DNA from: Desulfosporosinus sp. HMP52
GTDB lineage: Bacteria; Bacillota; Desulfitobacteriia; Desulfitobacteriales; Desulfitobacteriaceae
Direction of reading: 5' to 3'
DNA: 64,000 nucleotides
NCBI RefSeq assembly: GCF_000765145.1
Contig: NZ_JMGA01000018.1
Span: 124,001-188,000 of the forward strand
Below the pieces are notes generated by a model, which was not told the origin of the DNA, made no database searches, and saw only the letters and a program-made list of their open reading frames with translations. Below are positions 46,659 to 55,131 of the stretch, in pieces; position 1 is the first letter of the stretch, and the number at the start of each line of letters is the position of its first letter. Position numbers and translations under genes: made by a program.

Positions 46659-46697
46659 AAAGGCAGGTGGTATTAATCCACCTGCCTTTATGTTCTG
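46659..46697. terminator. Terminator after metK
   Basis: A perfect 12-pair stem (AAAGGCAGGTGG with CCACCTGCCTTT, arms 46659-46670 and 46678-46689, loop 7). The T tract is short on the plus strand; the minus strand also has a U-rich exit. Confidence 0.7.
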
Positions 46698-46715
46698 TCA
46701 GAAAGAGTGAACCAG

Positions 46716-46957
46716 CTAAAACTGAACGACGGGGTCAACCATTTGAATTTGATCTGTGTACTGCCCATTATTGATTACCAGGCTTTTGGGAACGCGGATA
46801 TATACAATCTGCTCTCCAAAATTTGTGGACATCTCATGAATAGGATAATTTTGATTGCTAAATTGATTTGTTGTAGAGTCTGCCTCAAGGCATTAATGAT
46901 GGAATGCACTAATTGAATTTTATTCTCAAATGCTATTCCTGTAAACAGATTTTCCAA
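46716..46957 (-). pseudogene. Possible gene remnant, two overlapping minus-strand frames
   Basis: One minus frame (46957 to 46775, TTG start) and another (46832 to 46716, ATG) read as protein-like pieces: QLVHSIINALRQTLQQIN and EQIVYIRVPKSLVINN ... IQMVDPVVQF. Each ends where the other continues, as after a frameshift, and the second ends just before the terminator at 46659-46697. No family was recognised. The rest of the 501-base gap (46600-47100) is AT-rich and shows no clear feature. Confidence 0.2.
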
Positions 46958-47100
46958 TCATTAGAGGCTTTGGCATGAGGAAAAATAGGTGGTATGATAT
47001 TCGAAACTGTAGTATATTAGATCATATAATTGTGTTTCAGTATGATATCTGTTATAGAAACTATATTTAGTTTAAACAAATTGAAATAGGGGATGGGGTT

Positions 47101-48396
47101 ATGGACTTAGCAAATAATGTATCACAGGAAACGGAACGTACAGAGGAACAGTGGCTGGAGGGACTTCGAAAAACGGTAGAGATGGTTTTGCCTATACAGC
47201 ACTATCAAGAAAGCTATGGGGCGATAGGGATTAAGAGTGCAACAGATATTAAATCTCTTAAGGATTTTCAGAAACTACCCCTTACTACTAAAGAAGATCT
47301 GCGCAAGAATTATCCCTTTGGGCTTTTTGCAGAACCGATGGAGAATATTGTTCGACTACATGCCTCTTCTGGAACAACGGGTAAGCCGACAGTTGTAGGT
47401 TATACTCGCGAGGACATCACACTTTGGGCTAGAATTGTCGCTAATAGTCTTAAAAGAGCAGGCGTAACTAAAAAGGACGTTGTGCAAATTGCTTATGGAT
47501 ACGGATTATTTACCGGTGGAATGGGACTACACTATGGATGCGAAGAATTAGGAGCAATTGTTGTTCCCATCTCAGGGGGAAATACCGCTCGCCAACTTAT
47601 GCTTATGCGGGATTTTGGCACAACTGTTTTAGCCTGTACACCTTCCTATGCCCTATATTTAGCAGAGAGTCTCGAAGAATCAGGTATTTCCCGGGATGAG
47701 CTGAAATTAAAAATTGGGGTTTTTGGTGCTGAGCCTTGGACTGAAGGCATGAGGGAAGAAATCGAACAACGGCTCGGAATCAAAGCTTACGATATTTACG
47801 GTCTTAGTGAAACTATGGGACCTGGTGTAGCAATGGAGTGTCCTGCCCATAAGGGGTTACATATTGATGAACATTTTTATCCGGAGATCCTCGATGAAGA
47901 AGGAAATCCGCTGGCTGTTGGAGAACGAGGAGAATTAGTCATTACTAGCTTAGACAAAAAAGGTTTTCCCGTTCTGCGCTATCGAACCAAAGATTTAACA
48001 ACCTTGCATTATGGCACCTGTTCTTGTGGGCAAGTAGGTTGGACGATGGATCGTGTCTCCGCTCGAGTGGACGATATGCTGATTATCCGTGGAGTTAATG
48101 TCTTCCCAAGTCAAATTGAAGAAGCGATTCTTCTTGAAGGATTTGAACCTCATTATTTGCTGGTTGTATACCGAGTTGGCAATTTGGATCAACTAGAGGT
48201 TCAAGTAGAAGTCAACGAAACCAGCTTTTTTGACGAAGTCCGCGAGTTAGAGGCCCGTCAACAACGCCTGCATAAGAGAATTGAAGACGTTCTGGGGATT
48301 TCTGTACGTATTCGGCTTGTTGAACCTAAGAGTATTCCGCGCAGTGAGGGAAAAGCTGTAAGGGTTGTCGATAAACGAAATAAGGAGGTAAAATAA
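47101..48396 (+). CDS. paaK: Phenylacetate-CoA ligase family protein
   Basis: Adenylate-forming ligase (431 residues) that activates an aryl acid, probably phenylacetate or a relative, with ATP and CoA. Motifs: LHASSGTTGKPTVVGYT (nucleotide loop) near residue 83, DIYGLSETMGPGVAMEC near residue 235, YRTKDLT near residue 295 and the C-terminal KSIPRSEGKAVRVVDKR lysine block. ATG 47101 follows GGGGATGGGG. It is translationally linked to the following ACT-domain gene (1-base overlap). In anaerobes such pairs often go with indolepyruvate:ferredoxin oxidoreductase genes, which are not in this window. Confidence 0.9.
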   Translation: MDLANNVSQETERTEEQWLEGLRKTVEMVLPIQHYQESYGAIGIKSATDIKSLKDFQKLPLTTKEDLRKNYPFGLFAEPMENIVRLHASSGTTGKPTVVGYTREDITLWARIVANSLKRAGVTKKDVVQIAYGYGLFTGGMGLHYGCEELGAIVVPISGGNTARQLMLMRDFGTTVLACTPSYALYLAESLEESGISRDELKLKIGVFGAEPWTEGMREEIEQRLGIKAYDIYGLSETMGPGVAMECPAHKGLHIDEHFYPEILDEEGNPLAVGERGELVITSLDKKGFPVLRYRTKDLTTLHYGTCSCGQVGWTMDRVSARVDDMLIIRGVNVFPSQIEEAILLEGFEPHYLLVVYRVGNLDQLEVQVEVNETSFFDEVRELEARQQRLHKRIEDVLGISVRIRLVEPKSIPRSEGKAVRVVDKRNKEVK

Positions 48397-48797
48397 TGCT
48401 TCAATTATCGATTTTTTTAGAAAATGCTAAAGGACGATTAGCGGAGGTCATAAGTCTTTTAGCGGAATGCAAGGTTAATTTGCGGGCTTTGTCATTAGCT
48501 GATACCAAAGATTATGGAGTGCTTAGAATCATCGTAGATGATCCGGAAGGAACTGCCCTTAAATTACGCGAACGAAAAGTTGTGGTTTCTTTGACCCCCG
48601 TTTGGGTGCTCAAGGTTCCTGACCGCACAGGCGGGCTAGCTGAAGTACTAAACCAGCTCGTCCAACAAGATGTAGTTGTGGAATACATGTATGCCTTTGT
48701 TGAGAAAGAGAACGAGCAGGCCTTAGTTGTGCTCAGAGTTCAAGATAAGGGGATTATGGAAAAGGCCATGCAGACACTTAATCTCCCAGTACTTTAA
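48396..48797 (+). CDS. Tandem ACT-domain protein
   Basis: A 133-residue cytoplasmic protein made of two ACT domains (residues 2-66: LSIFLENAKGRLAEVISLLA; residues 70-133: VPDRTGGLAEVLNQLVQQ). ACT domains bind amino acids and regulate partner enzymes. The overlap with paaK suggests it tunes the ligase or aromatic amino acid breakdown in response to an amino acid. No catalytic residues are expected. Family is clear, ligand unknown. Confidence 0.88.
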   Translation: MLQLSIFLENAKGRLAEVISLLAECKVNLRALSLADTKDYGVLRIIVDDPEGTALKLRERKVVVSLTPVWVLKVPDRTGGLAEVLNQLVQQDVVVEYMYAFVEKENEQALVVLRVQDKGIMEKAMQTLNLPVL

Positions 48798-48812
48798 AGA
48801 AGAAGTTATATG

Positions 48813-48855
48813 ACTGGGGACACCCACTTATAGTGATGGTGTCCCCAGTTTTTTG
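48813..48855 (+). terminator. Terminator after the paaK-ACT pair
   Basis: Perfect 12-pair stem ACTGGGGACACC / GGTGTCCCCAGT followed by T6. Confidence 0.9.
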
Positions 48856-48863
48856 TTCTCGAT

Positions 48864-48893
48864 CAAAAGAAAAAGGACGCTTACGCGTCCTTT
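48864..48893 (-). terminator. Terminator of uraA
   Basis: AAAGGACGC/GCGTCCTTT with a four-base loop; the minus strand exits into TTTCTTTT-like sequence. It lies 10 bases beyond the uraA stop. Confidence 0.8.
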
Positions 48894-48903
48894 AAACTAT
48901 TGT

Positions 48904-50133
48904 TTACTTATTCAATTTACCACTGGGGTTTTCGGAATGTCCTCTCAAAACGAGGTTTAAGGTTATTCCGACAATAGTAGCCCAGGCTACGCTATGTTCC
49001 GGAAGTCCGATTCCGAGAGCAAAGATGACTGAGGCAATAATGAGGTTTTTTGTTTCGGAAAAATCTATTTTAGCTTCGATAAGCGTACGTAATCCTGCTG
49101 CGCCGATCATCCCGAAAAGGAGTATACAAACTCCGCCCATTACCGCTGTAGGAATAGACATGATAGCAGCTTGTAAAGGGTTAATCATACTAAAGGCGAT
49201 GGCCAGAAAGGCGGCAATCCAGATATTAAAAGTGCTGTATACTCTTGTTACTGCTAAGACTCCAATGTTTTCACCATAGGTGGTGACAGGAGGGCCGCCG
49301 ATAAAGCTGGCTACGGCAGTAGCTAACCCGTTACCAAAGAGGACTCTGTGAAATCCCGGGTTTTTAATAGGATCCGAATGAGTGATGTTGCCCAGAACTA
49401 TCATGTGTCCTAAATCCTCAATGATGGTCACCATGGCTAAGGGGGCCATTACTAAGATGGCTGCTTTGTCTAAGCTGGGCAGTTGAAAGCCGCTTCCTAA
49501 CTGAACGGGAAAGAGGAAAAACTTTTCGGGCTTTAAAGTGGCTAAAATAGGTGCATAATCCACAAGTCCCATGCCCGCGGAAACGATATAACCGATAATG
49601 ATTGCAACTAAGATGGGAATAATCTTGAAAAAGCCTTTAGCATAAACGGAAAGGAGAGCTGCAACGGCTAAAGTAAAAGCGGCGATATACCAATTGCCGG
49701 AGGCCATATCGGCAGCTACCGGAGTCAGGCTTAAGCCGATAATGGCAACGACCGGCCCAGCTACTATAGGGGGAACAATAGTATGAATCCATTGTGTTCC
49801 GAAAGCGGCCATCAGCAGATAGAGGACGATATACACAACGCCAACTGCTAAAACTCCGCCCATAGCTCCGGAAGTGTTACCGGATTGAACGAAGGTGGTT
49901 AAAGCAGCAATGTAAGCAAATGAGGAACCGAGATAGGCGGGAACTCTGCTTTTGGTCAGTAATAAGAATATAATAGTACCGATTCCTGAGGAAAGGAGAG
50001 CTACTGATGGACTCAGACCGGTTAAAAAAGGAACTAAAACTGTTGCGCCAAACATGGCAAAGACATGCTGTAAACCGAGGGGAATCGCTTGGGCAAGGGG
50101 GAGCTTCTCGTGAATCTGAACTTCTGTCGACAT
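48904..50133 (-). CDS. uraA: Uracil permease (NCS2/UraA family)
   Basis: Proton-coupled uracil transporter with about 14 membrane segments, 409 residues. Family blocks: FGATVLVPFLTGLSPSVALL near the N-terminus, PPIVAGPVVAIIGLSL in the middle, DLGHMIVLGNIT and the signature GGPPVTTYGENIGVLAVTRV near residue 285, whose Glu contacts the base in UraA. ATG at 50133 (minus) follows GAGGAGGT; an upstream in-frame codon at 50157 has no ribosome site. The 5' leader holds a PyrR attenuator, which supports uracil rather than xanthine as substrate. Confidence 0.94.
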   Translation of the reverse strand: MSTEVQIHEKLPLAQAIPLGLQHVFAMFGATVLVPFLTGLSPSVALLSSGIGTIIFLLLTKSRVPAYLGSSFAYIAALTTFVQSGNTSGAMGGVLAVGVVYIVLYLLMAAFGTQWIHTIVPPIVAGPVVAIIGLSLTPVAADMASGNWYIAAFTLAVAALLSVYAKGFFKIIPILVAIIIGYIVSAGMGLVDYAPILATLKPEKFFLFPVQLGSGFQLPSLDKAAILVMAPLAMVTIIEDLGHMIVLGNITHSDPIKNPGFHRVLFGNGLATAVASFIGGPPVTTYGENIGVLAVTRVYSTFNIWIAAFLAIAFSMINPLQAAIMSIPTAVMGGVCILLFGMIGAAGLRTLIEAKIDFSETKNLIIASVIFALGIGLPEHSVAWATIVGITLNLVLRGHSENPSGKLNK

Positions 50134-50155
50134 AATTTTACCTCCTCTTTCTAAC

Positions 50156-50252
50156 AAAAAACCTCTTCCCCGCCCGCAAGCAAGAAAGAGGTGTCCATGT
50201 AAAAATCATGGTTCGCCATTCCCTTCTTAGTCTCACGGGACTAATTTAAAGG
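50156..50252 (-). promoter_or_regulatory. PyrR attenuator in the uraA leader
   Basis: Read on the minus strand, CCTTT (50252-50248) and AAGGG (50225-50221) close a loop that contains TTAGTCCCGTGAGACTAA, a PyrR-binding sequence. It is followed by a terminator hairpin ACCTCTT ... AAGAGGT (50192-50186 with 50167-50161) and T6 (50160-50155), just ahead of the uraA ribosome site. This makes uraA a distant member of the PyrR regulon. Confidence 0.85.
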
Positions 50253-50273
50253 TTAGGGATTTAACTGTCCTAA

Positions 50274-50303
50274 AGCATATCACAAGTTATTCTACTTTGA
50301 CAA
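50274..50303 (-). promoter_or_regulatory. Predicted promoter of uraA
   Basis: On the minus strand TTGTCA (50303-50298), 18-base spacer, TATGCT (50279-50274) with an upstream TGA. It places the transcript start just before the PyrR loop. Confidence 0.5.
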
Positions 50304-50377
50304 GAGAAATTTGCTATTAGTTGTGAAATAAATCTTAATAATGCCGATTTATAGCAACTTATAGATGTTAACCTACG

Positions 50378-50407
50378 TTGTAATCCGAAGCTAAGATTTG
50401 ATATAAT
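50378..50407 (+). promoter_or_regulatory. Predicted promoter of priA
   Basis: TTGTAA (50378-50383), 18-base spacer and TATAAT (50402-50407) preceded by TGA (extended -10), 64 bases before the priA ATG. Confidence 0.6.
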
Positions 50408-50471
50408 GTATTTTGACCAATATTGACATTAGCGCTGTTGATTAACATCGTTTAATTAAGGAGGCCACATC

Positions 50472-52751
50472 ATGTTTCGCTATGCTGAAGTATTGGTTGA
50501 TGTAGCAAATCGGCGTCTGGATCAGAGCTATCATTATAGTATTCCAGAACATCTTTGTATAAAGTCTGGAATGAGAGTACTGATCCCGCTTCAAAATCGA
50601 AAGGTTCAAGGGCTGGTAGTCAACGTGCTGAATGATCTGCCAGAGGGATTAGACAGTATTAATCTAAAACCTGTGCTGGAAATTGCCGAGAGGGATAGTC
50701 TGGTTCCTGAAGATTTAATTGAACTTGCCCAATGGCTGGCGCAAACAACAGTCTGTTCTGTAGCCCAAAGTCTACATACAGTCTGGCCGCTCCTAAAAGG
50801 GAAGGTGGAAGAGTGGATTGTTCCGTTAGCAACAATGGAGGATACAGATATTCAGGCTCTGCAATGGCTGGATTCCGAGGCTTTTAGGGCCCTAACTGTT
50901 CTTAACCGAGCAAGAAAAAAAGCTATTCCTCTGAAAACTTTCTTAAAGCGAGCGGATGTCACCCAGGGGATGCTTGAGAAACTACTCAAACAAGGATGGG
51001 TAAAAAAAGAGGTTCGCTTTCTTACGACGAGAGAAGATTCTTCTCCTAAGCAGTCCACTGCTGAAGGGCCAAAAAACGAGACAAAAAATGTGGATACTTC
51101 GAGGGATAGAACCTACGAGTTGACTAAGGAACAGTCATCAGCTGTGCAGGGTGTATTGAGTTCGTTAGAAGAAGGTGCGTCTCAAACAGTATTATTACAT
51201 GGTGTAACTGGTAGTGGAAAAACAGCAGTCTATCGAGAATTGATTGCTCAGGTTTTAGCTCAAGGTGGAGATGCCATTCTTCTGGTGCCTGAGATATCTT
51301 TAACATCACAAGTTGCACGTTATTTCGAGAGTCAATTCGGGGAGCAAGTTATTATCTTACACTCGGGTATACGTCAGCGGGATAAGATGAAGGCATGGGC
51401 GGACATTGTGTCAGGGAATAAACGAATTGTGATTGGTGCACGTTCCGCAGTGTTTGCGCCTTTGCCCAATTTGCGCCTGATTATTTTGGATGAGGAACAC
51501 GATGGGGCATATAAACAGGATGAAAACCCGAAATACCATGCGCGGGATGTTGCTCGTAAAAGGATGGATCAACTCAAAGGTGTGGTTCTCCTTGGAAGTG
51601 CAACACCATCCTTAGAAGCCTATGCGGCGGCGCAATCAGGTAAAATTCGTATGGTAACTATGACTTCGAGGATCGGAAAGAGTGTATTGCCGACTGTTGA
51701 AATCGTGGATATGCGAGAGGAACTTCGCCAGGGCAACCGCAGTATATTCTCCCTGACCTTACAGCAAAAATTACAGGAAAGGCTGGTTCGAGGAGAGCAA
51801 GCTATGCTTTTCTTAAATCGGAGAGGGTATTCAACCTTTGTAATTTGTCGTGACTGTGGGTATGTAGTCAGTTGTTCCAATTGTGAGATTGCCTTGACTT
51901 ATCATACTCAAGGGCAGGCGATGCGATGCCATTATTGCGACCATCAAGAATTGCCGCCCCATACGTGCCCAAATTGTAAAAGTAGATTTATTCGGTTTTT
52001 CGGGCAGGGAACTCAACGTGTGGAGGAAGAGCTCCAAGGTCTCTTGCCAGAGGTTCCGATCTTGCGTTTGGATTTTGATACAACCAGGTCTGCTGAAGGG
52101 CATAACATAATCTTGAATAAATTTAGGCGCCAGGAAGCTTCAATACTTGTAGGAACGCAAATGATGGCCAAAGGCTTAGATTTTCCTAATGTTACTTTGG
52201 TCGGGGTGATTGCCGCTGATCAAACCCTTAACATGCCGGATTTTCGAGCCCGGGAGCGCACGTTTCAACTTTTGACTCAGGTTGCTGGGCGGGCGGGCCG
52301 GAGTACAAAACCCGGTGAGGTGGTAATACAAACCTACTCTCCCCAGGATAGTGCTATTCTAAGAGCCTCACACCATGATTTTGAAGGTTTTTTTTGGGAG
52401 GAGATCCGTTATCGCAAAGAACGAAAATACCCACCCTATACACATATCTTAAGAGTTTTATTGTTGCATGAGAAAGAGGATCGTGTTATTAAAGGTGCTA
52501 ATGAATTAGGCGCTTGCTTACAACAAGGAATGCGAGAACCTAAATTTGGAAATACTGACTTGGATATTCTTGGCCCCGCGCCTGCCGTCTTAGTTAGACT
52601 CAGGAACCAGTGGAGATGGCAAATTTCTGTCAAAGGAAAACGGCAGGATTTACTGAGAGAGTTTTTGCATCAGGGAGTACAAAGGTTTTTTAGAAGTTCG
52701 GCTAGTAATGGAATTATATTAAACATTGAGGTTGATCCACTCTCAAGTTAA
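50472..52751 (+). CDS. priA: Primosomal protein N' (replication restart helicase)
   Basis: 3'-5' DNA helicase that reloads the replisome at stalled forks. N-terminal 3'-DNA-binding domain (residues 5-100), then Walker A GVTGSGKTAVYREL near residue 247, DEEH box in LIILDEEHDGAYKQD, and zinc-binding cysteines CRDCGYVVSCSNC and CHYCDH ... CPNCKS. Helicase motifs V/VI are LVGTQMMAKGLDFPNVTLVG and LTQVAGRAGRSTKPGEV. Length 759 residues. ATG follows AAGGAGG. It heads priA-def-fmt-yugP-rsmB-rlmN. Confidence 0.97.
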   Translation: MFRYAEVLVDVANRRLDQSYHYSIPEHLCIKSGMRVLIPLQNRKVQGLVVNVLNDLPEGLDSINLKPVLEIAERDSLVPEDLIELAQWLAQTTVCSVAQSLHTVWPLLKGKVEEWIVPLATMEDTDIQALQWLDSEAFRALTVLNRARKKAIPLKTFLKRADVTQGMLEKLLKQGWVKKEVRFLTTREDSSPKQSTAEGPKNETKNVDTSRDRTYELTKEQSSAVQGVLSSLEEGASQTVLLHGVTGSGKTAVYRELIAQVLAQGGDAILLVPEISLTSQVARYFESQFGEQVIILHSGIRQRDKMKAWADIVSGNKRIVIGARSAVFAPLPNLRLIILDEEHDGAYKQDENPKYHARDVARKRMDQLKGVVLLGSATPSLEAYAAAQSGKIRMVTMTSRIGKSVLPTVEIVDMREELRQGNRSIFSLTLQQKLQERLVRGEQAMLFLNRRGYSTFVICRDCGYVVSCSNCEIALTYHTQGQAMRCHYCDHQELPPHTCPNCKSRFIRFFGQGTQRVEEELQGLLPEVPILRLDFDTTRSAEGHNIILNKFRRQEASILVGTQMMAKGLDFPNVTLVGVIAADQTLNMPDFRARERTFQLLTQVAGRAGRSTKPGEVVIQTYSPQDSAILRASHHDFEGFFWEEIRYRKERKYPPYTHILRVLLLHEKEDRVIKGANELGACLQQGMREPKFGNTDLDILGPAPAVLVRLRNQWRWQISVKGKRQDLLREFLHQGVQRFFRSSASNGIILNIEVDPLSS

Positions 52752-52838
52752 TGGTGTAATATTCCTAGAATTTGCATTTGAATTTATTAATTCATTGGAT
52801 TCTTTGTAAGGGTTTTATAATGAAAGGAGTAATCAGAA

Positions 52839-53291
52839 ATGGCTGTTTATAAAATTGTAGAAATTGGTGCAGATGTTCTGCGTGAAAAGGCTAAAGAGGT
52901 TAAAGAAGTTAACGAATCAATCATCAAGCTTTTGGATAACATGGTGGATACAATGCATGCCGCAGAGGGAGTAGGGTTGGCAGCCCCGCAAATAGGGGTT
53001 TCTAAGAGAGTAATTGTCGTTCAAGTAGACGATGTGCTGGTAGAGCTGATTAATCCGGAAATTTTAGAAAAAGAAGGAGCTAACAGCGCAGAGGAAGGGT
53101 GTTTAAGTATTCCCAATATGACCGGAGACGTGGTAAGGGCTGCGAAAGTTCGAGTGCAAGGGTTGAACCGAAAAGGAGAGATGGTCGATATTCGGGCGGA
53201 GAAATTATTAGCTCGCGCTTTACAGCACGAGATCGATCATCTAGAAGGAATACTTTTTGTAGATGTTGCGAAGAAAACCTATCGAGCCTAA
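52839..53291 (+). CDS. def: Peptide deformylase
   Basis: Metalloenzyme that removes the N-formyl group from new proteins. All three family motifs are present: GVGLAAPQIGV, EEGCLSIPN (metal Cys) and LQHEIDHLEGILF (metal His pair and catalytic Glu). Length 150 residues, type I. ATG follows AAAGGAG. It precedes fmt, the enzyme that adds the formyl group. Confidence 0.97.
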   Translation: MAVYKIVEIGADVLREKAKEVKEVNESIIKLLDNMVDTMHAAEGVGLAAPQIGVSKRVIVVQVDDVLVELINPEILEKEGANSAEEGCLSIPNMTGDVVRAAKVRVQGLNRKGEMVDIRAEKLLARALQHEIDHLEGILFVDVAKKTYRA

Positions 53292-53295
53292 AGTT

Positions 53296-53326
53296 CGAAC
53301 CACTAACTACGAACAACGAATCACGA
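53296..53326. repeat. 31-base intergenic repeat, copy 2 (def-fmt)
   Basis: Matches the copy at 15331-15361 at 27 of 31 positions, same orientation relative to the downstream gene, again ending just before the ribosome site of that gene. Confidence 0.7.
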
Positions 53327-53342
53327 GTAAAGGGGGAGTAGT

Positions 53343-54314
53343 ATGCGTGTAGTTTTTATGGGTACCCCTGATTTTGCTGTACCTACATTGAGAGCCTTAG
53401 CGGAGAGTGGTCAAGATATAGTGGGAGTTTTCACTCAACCTGATCGACCGGCGGGCCGCGGAAAGAACTTAAAACCCAGTCCCGTAAAAGTTGCTGCTGA
53501 AGAATTAGGTCTATCTATTTTTCAACCCAGCTCAATAAAAACTCAGGACTGGATTCAACAACTAAAGGATTTAGCTCCCGAGAGTATTATTGTGGTGGCA
53601 TACGGGCAAATTCTCCCTAAAGAGATCCTTGGATTGCCTAAACATGGATGTATTAATGTCCATGCTTCACTGCTTCCGGCTTATCGCGGAGCAGCTCCAA
53701 TCCATTGGGCGGTAATGAAGGGAGAAACCGTTACGGGAGTAACCACTATGCTGATGGATGAAGGACTGGATACAGGGGATATGCTCCTAAAACGGGAAAT
53801 CATCATTAAACCTGAATCAACCACGGGAGAAATTCACGATGAGTTGGCGACTATAGGTGCAGAGCTTCTAATTGATACTTTAAACCTGATTGAAGTAGGG
53901 AGAGTCATACCGACACCTCAAACAGGGGAGTCCAATTATGCACCTCTTTTAAAACGAGTGCATGAAGGATTAGATTGGTCTCGTAGGGCGGTTGATTTAC
54001 ATGATCAAATTCGTGGATTAAACCCATGGCCGGGTGCATTTGCTAAATTTCGAGGAGAAAACTTCAAAGTTTGGCGGAGCTTACCCTTTTTCCCACCAGC
54101 TGAGGTTGTAGAAACGGAAACAGAACATGTAGAATCAAAGGCAACGGTCAATTGTCCAGGTCAGATTATTCAAGTGCTTGGAGACAGTTTACTTGTTCAG
54201 ACCGGTGAGGGGATACTCCGTGTGATTGAGGTTCAACCGGCAGGGAAACGCGCGATGCCGGCACGGGACTTCATAAACGGTCGCCACGGTCAAGTAGGAG
54301 AAGTTTTTGAGTAA
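53343..54314 (+). CDS. fmt: Methionyl-tRNA formyltransferase
   Basis: Formylates initiator Met-tRNA using 10-formyltetrahydrofolate. N-terminal VFMGTPDFAVPTLRAL, the substrate motif NVHASLLPAYRGAAPIHWAV (with the conserved Asn/His) and MDEGLDTGDML are present; the C-terminal OB-fold tRNA-binding domain starts near residue 210 (LRGLNPWPGAFAKF). Length 323 residues. ATG follows GGGGGAG. Confidence 0.97.
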   Translation: MRVVFMGTPDFAVPTLRALAESGQDIVGVFTQPDRPAGRGKNLKPSPVKVAAEELGLSIFQPSSIKTQDWIQQLKDLAPESIIVVAYGQILPKEILGLPKHGCINVHASLLPAYRGAAPIHWAVMKGETVTGVTTMLMDEGLDTGDMLLKREIIIKPESTTGEIHDELATIGAELLIDTLNLIEVGRVIPTPQTGESNYAPLLKRVHEGLDWSRRAVDLHDQIRGLNPWPGAFAKFRGENFKVWRSLPFFPPAEVVETETEHVESKATVNCPGQIIQVLGDSLLVQTGEGILRVIEVQPAGKRAMPARDFINGRHGQVGEVFE

Positions 54315-54340
54315 ACTCGTTTAGCTAAAGTTGAACACCG

Positions 54341-54376
54341 AGGCTTCAAGGGGAGATTCTATCCCTAAGCCTTTTT
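54341..54376 (+). terminator. Terminator after fmt
   Basis: AGGCTT plus AGGG pair with CCCT plus AAGCCT and run into T5. The short gap after it contains TTAACTATTAACTATTAA, a minor tandem repeat ahead of the next ribosome site. Confidence 0.6.
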
Positions 54377-54438
54377 AGCGGTTAGAAATTTTCAATTAGC
54401 TTGTTATTAACTATTAACTATTAAAAGGAGGTTCGCTT

Positions 54439-55131
54439 ATGCCTTTTTTTTGGGATCCGACGATGGTTCTTCTAATTCCGGCGATATTACTTTCGTTATT
54501 TGCTCAATTTAAGATATCTTCATCTTATAATCGTTACTCTAAAGTTCGTGCACAGTCAGGGCTTACAGGGGCTCAAGTAGCCCGAGGTATCTTAAATAGC
54601 AATGGTCTCTACGATGTACGGGTAGAACCGGTTGGAGGCCGACTTTCTGACCATTATGATCCGCGAACCAGGATTATTAGACTTAGTGAGGACGTTTTTC
54701 ATGGCAGCTCTCTTTCTTCTATCGCTGTTGCGGCGCATGAAACAGGGCACGCTTTACAGCATGCCTCAGGGTATTTTCCCATGCAGCTCAGGTCTTCATT
54801 TGTGCCTGTTGCCAATATTGGCAGTGGGGCAGGTCCGATTTTAATTATGATTGGTCTTTTTATGCCGACCTATGGGTGGCTTCTGGAACTAGGGATCTTT
54901 GCTTTTGCCTTTGCTGTACTCTTTCAAGTGATTACCCTTCCGGTAGAATATAATGCCAGCAGTAGAGCTTTATCTCTTTTACAAGAAGGGCGAATGCTGG
55001 GAAGTGAGGAAATCGGTGGAGCACGTTCAGTGTTAAATGCAGCTGCTTTAACTTATGTGGCAGCCGCTTTGGCGGCGATCCTCCAATTACTGAGATTCAT
55101 GCTGATAGCTCGGGGTAGAAGTGATGATTAA
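54439..55131 (+). CDS. yugP: YugP-type membrane zinc metallopeptidase
   Basis: A 230-residue integral membrane protein with the zinc motif AAHETGHALQHASGY (HExxH, about residue 100). An N-terminal helix (MVLLIPAILLSLFAQF), two helices around residues 125-170 and one at the C-terminus flank the protease part. The DHYDPRTRIIRLSEDVFHG block before the motif is typical of the family. ATG follows AAAAGGAGG. It overlaps rsmB. Substrates are unknown. Confidence 0.88.
   Translation: MPFFWDPTMVLLIPAILLSLFAQFKISSSYNRYSKVRAQSGLTGAQVARGILNSNGLYDVRVEPVGGRLSDHYDPRTRIIRLSEDVFHGSSLSSIAVAAHETGHALQHASGYFPMQLRSSFVPVANIGSGAGPILIMIGLFMPTYGWLLELGIFAFAFAVLFQVITLPVEYNASSRALSLLQEGRMLGSEEIGGARSVLNAAALTYVAAALAAILQLLRFMLIARGRSDD

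Noticed and set aside
46707-46916. Plus-strand 69-residue open frame after metK
   Set aside because: No ribosome site, unlikely composition with many Cys and Ile, and it overlaps the better minus-strand remnant.
54395-54425. TTAACTATTAACTATTAA before yugP as a CRISPR-like or regulatory repeat
   Set aside because: Only two or three short units, AT-rich, no spacers; probably simple-sequence drift.
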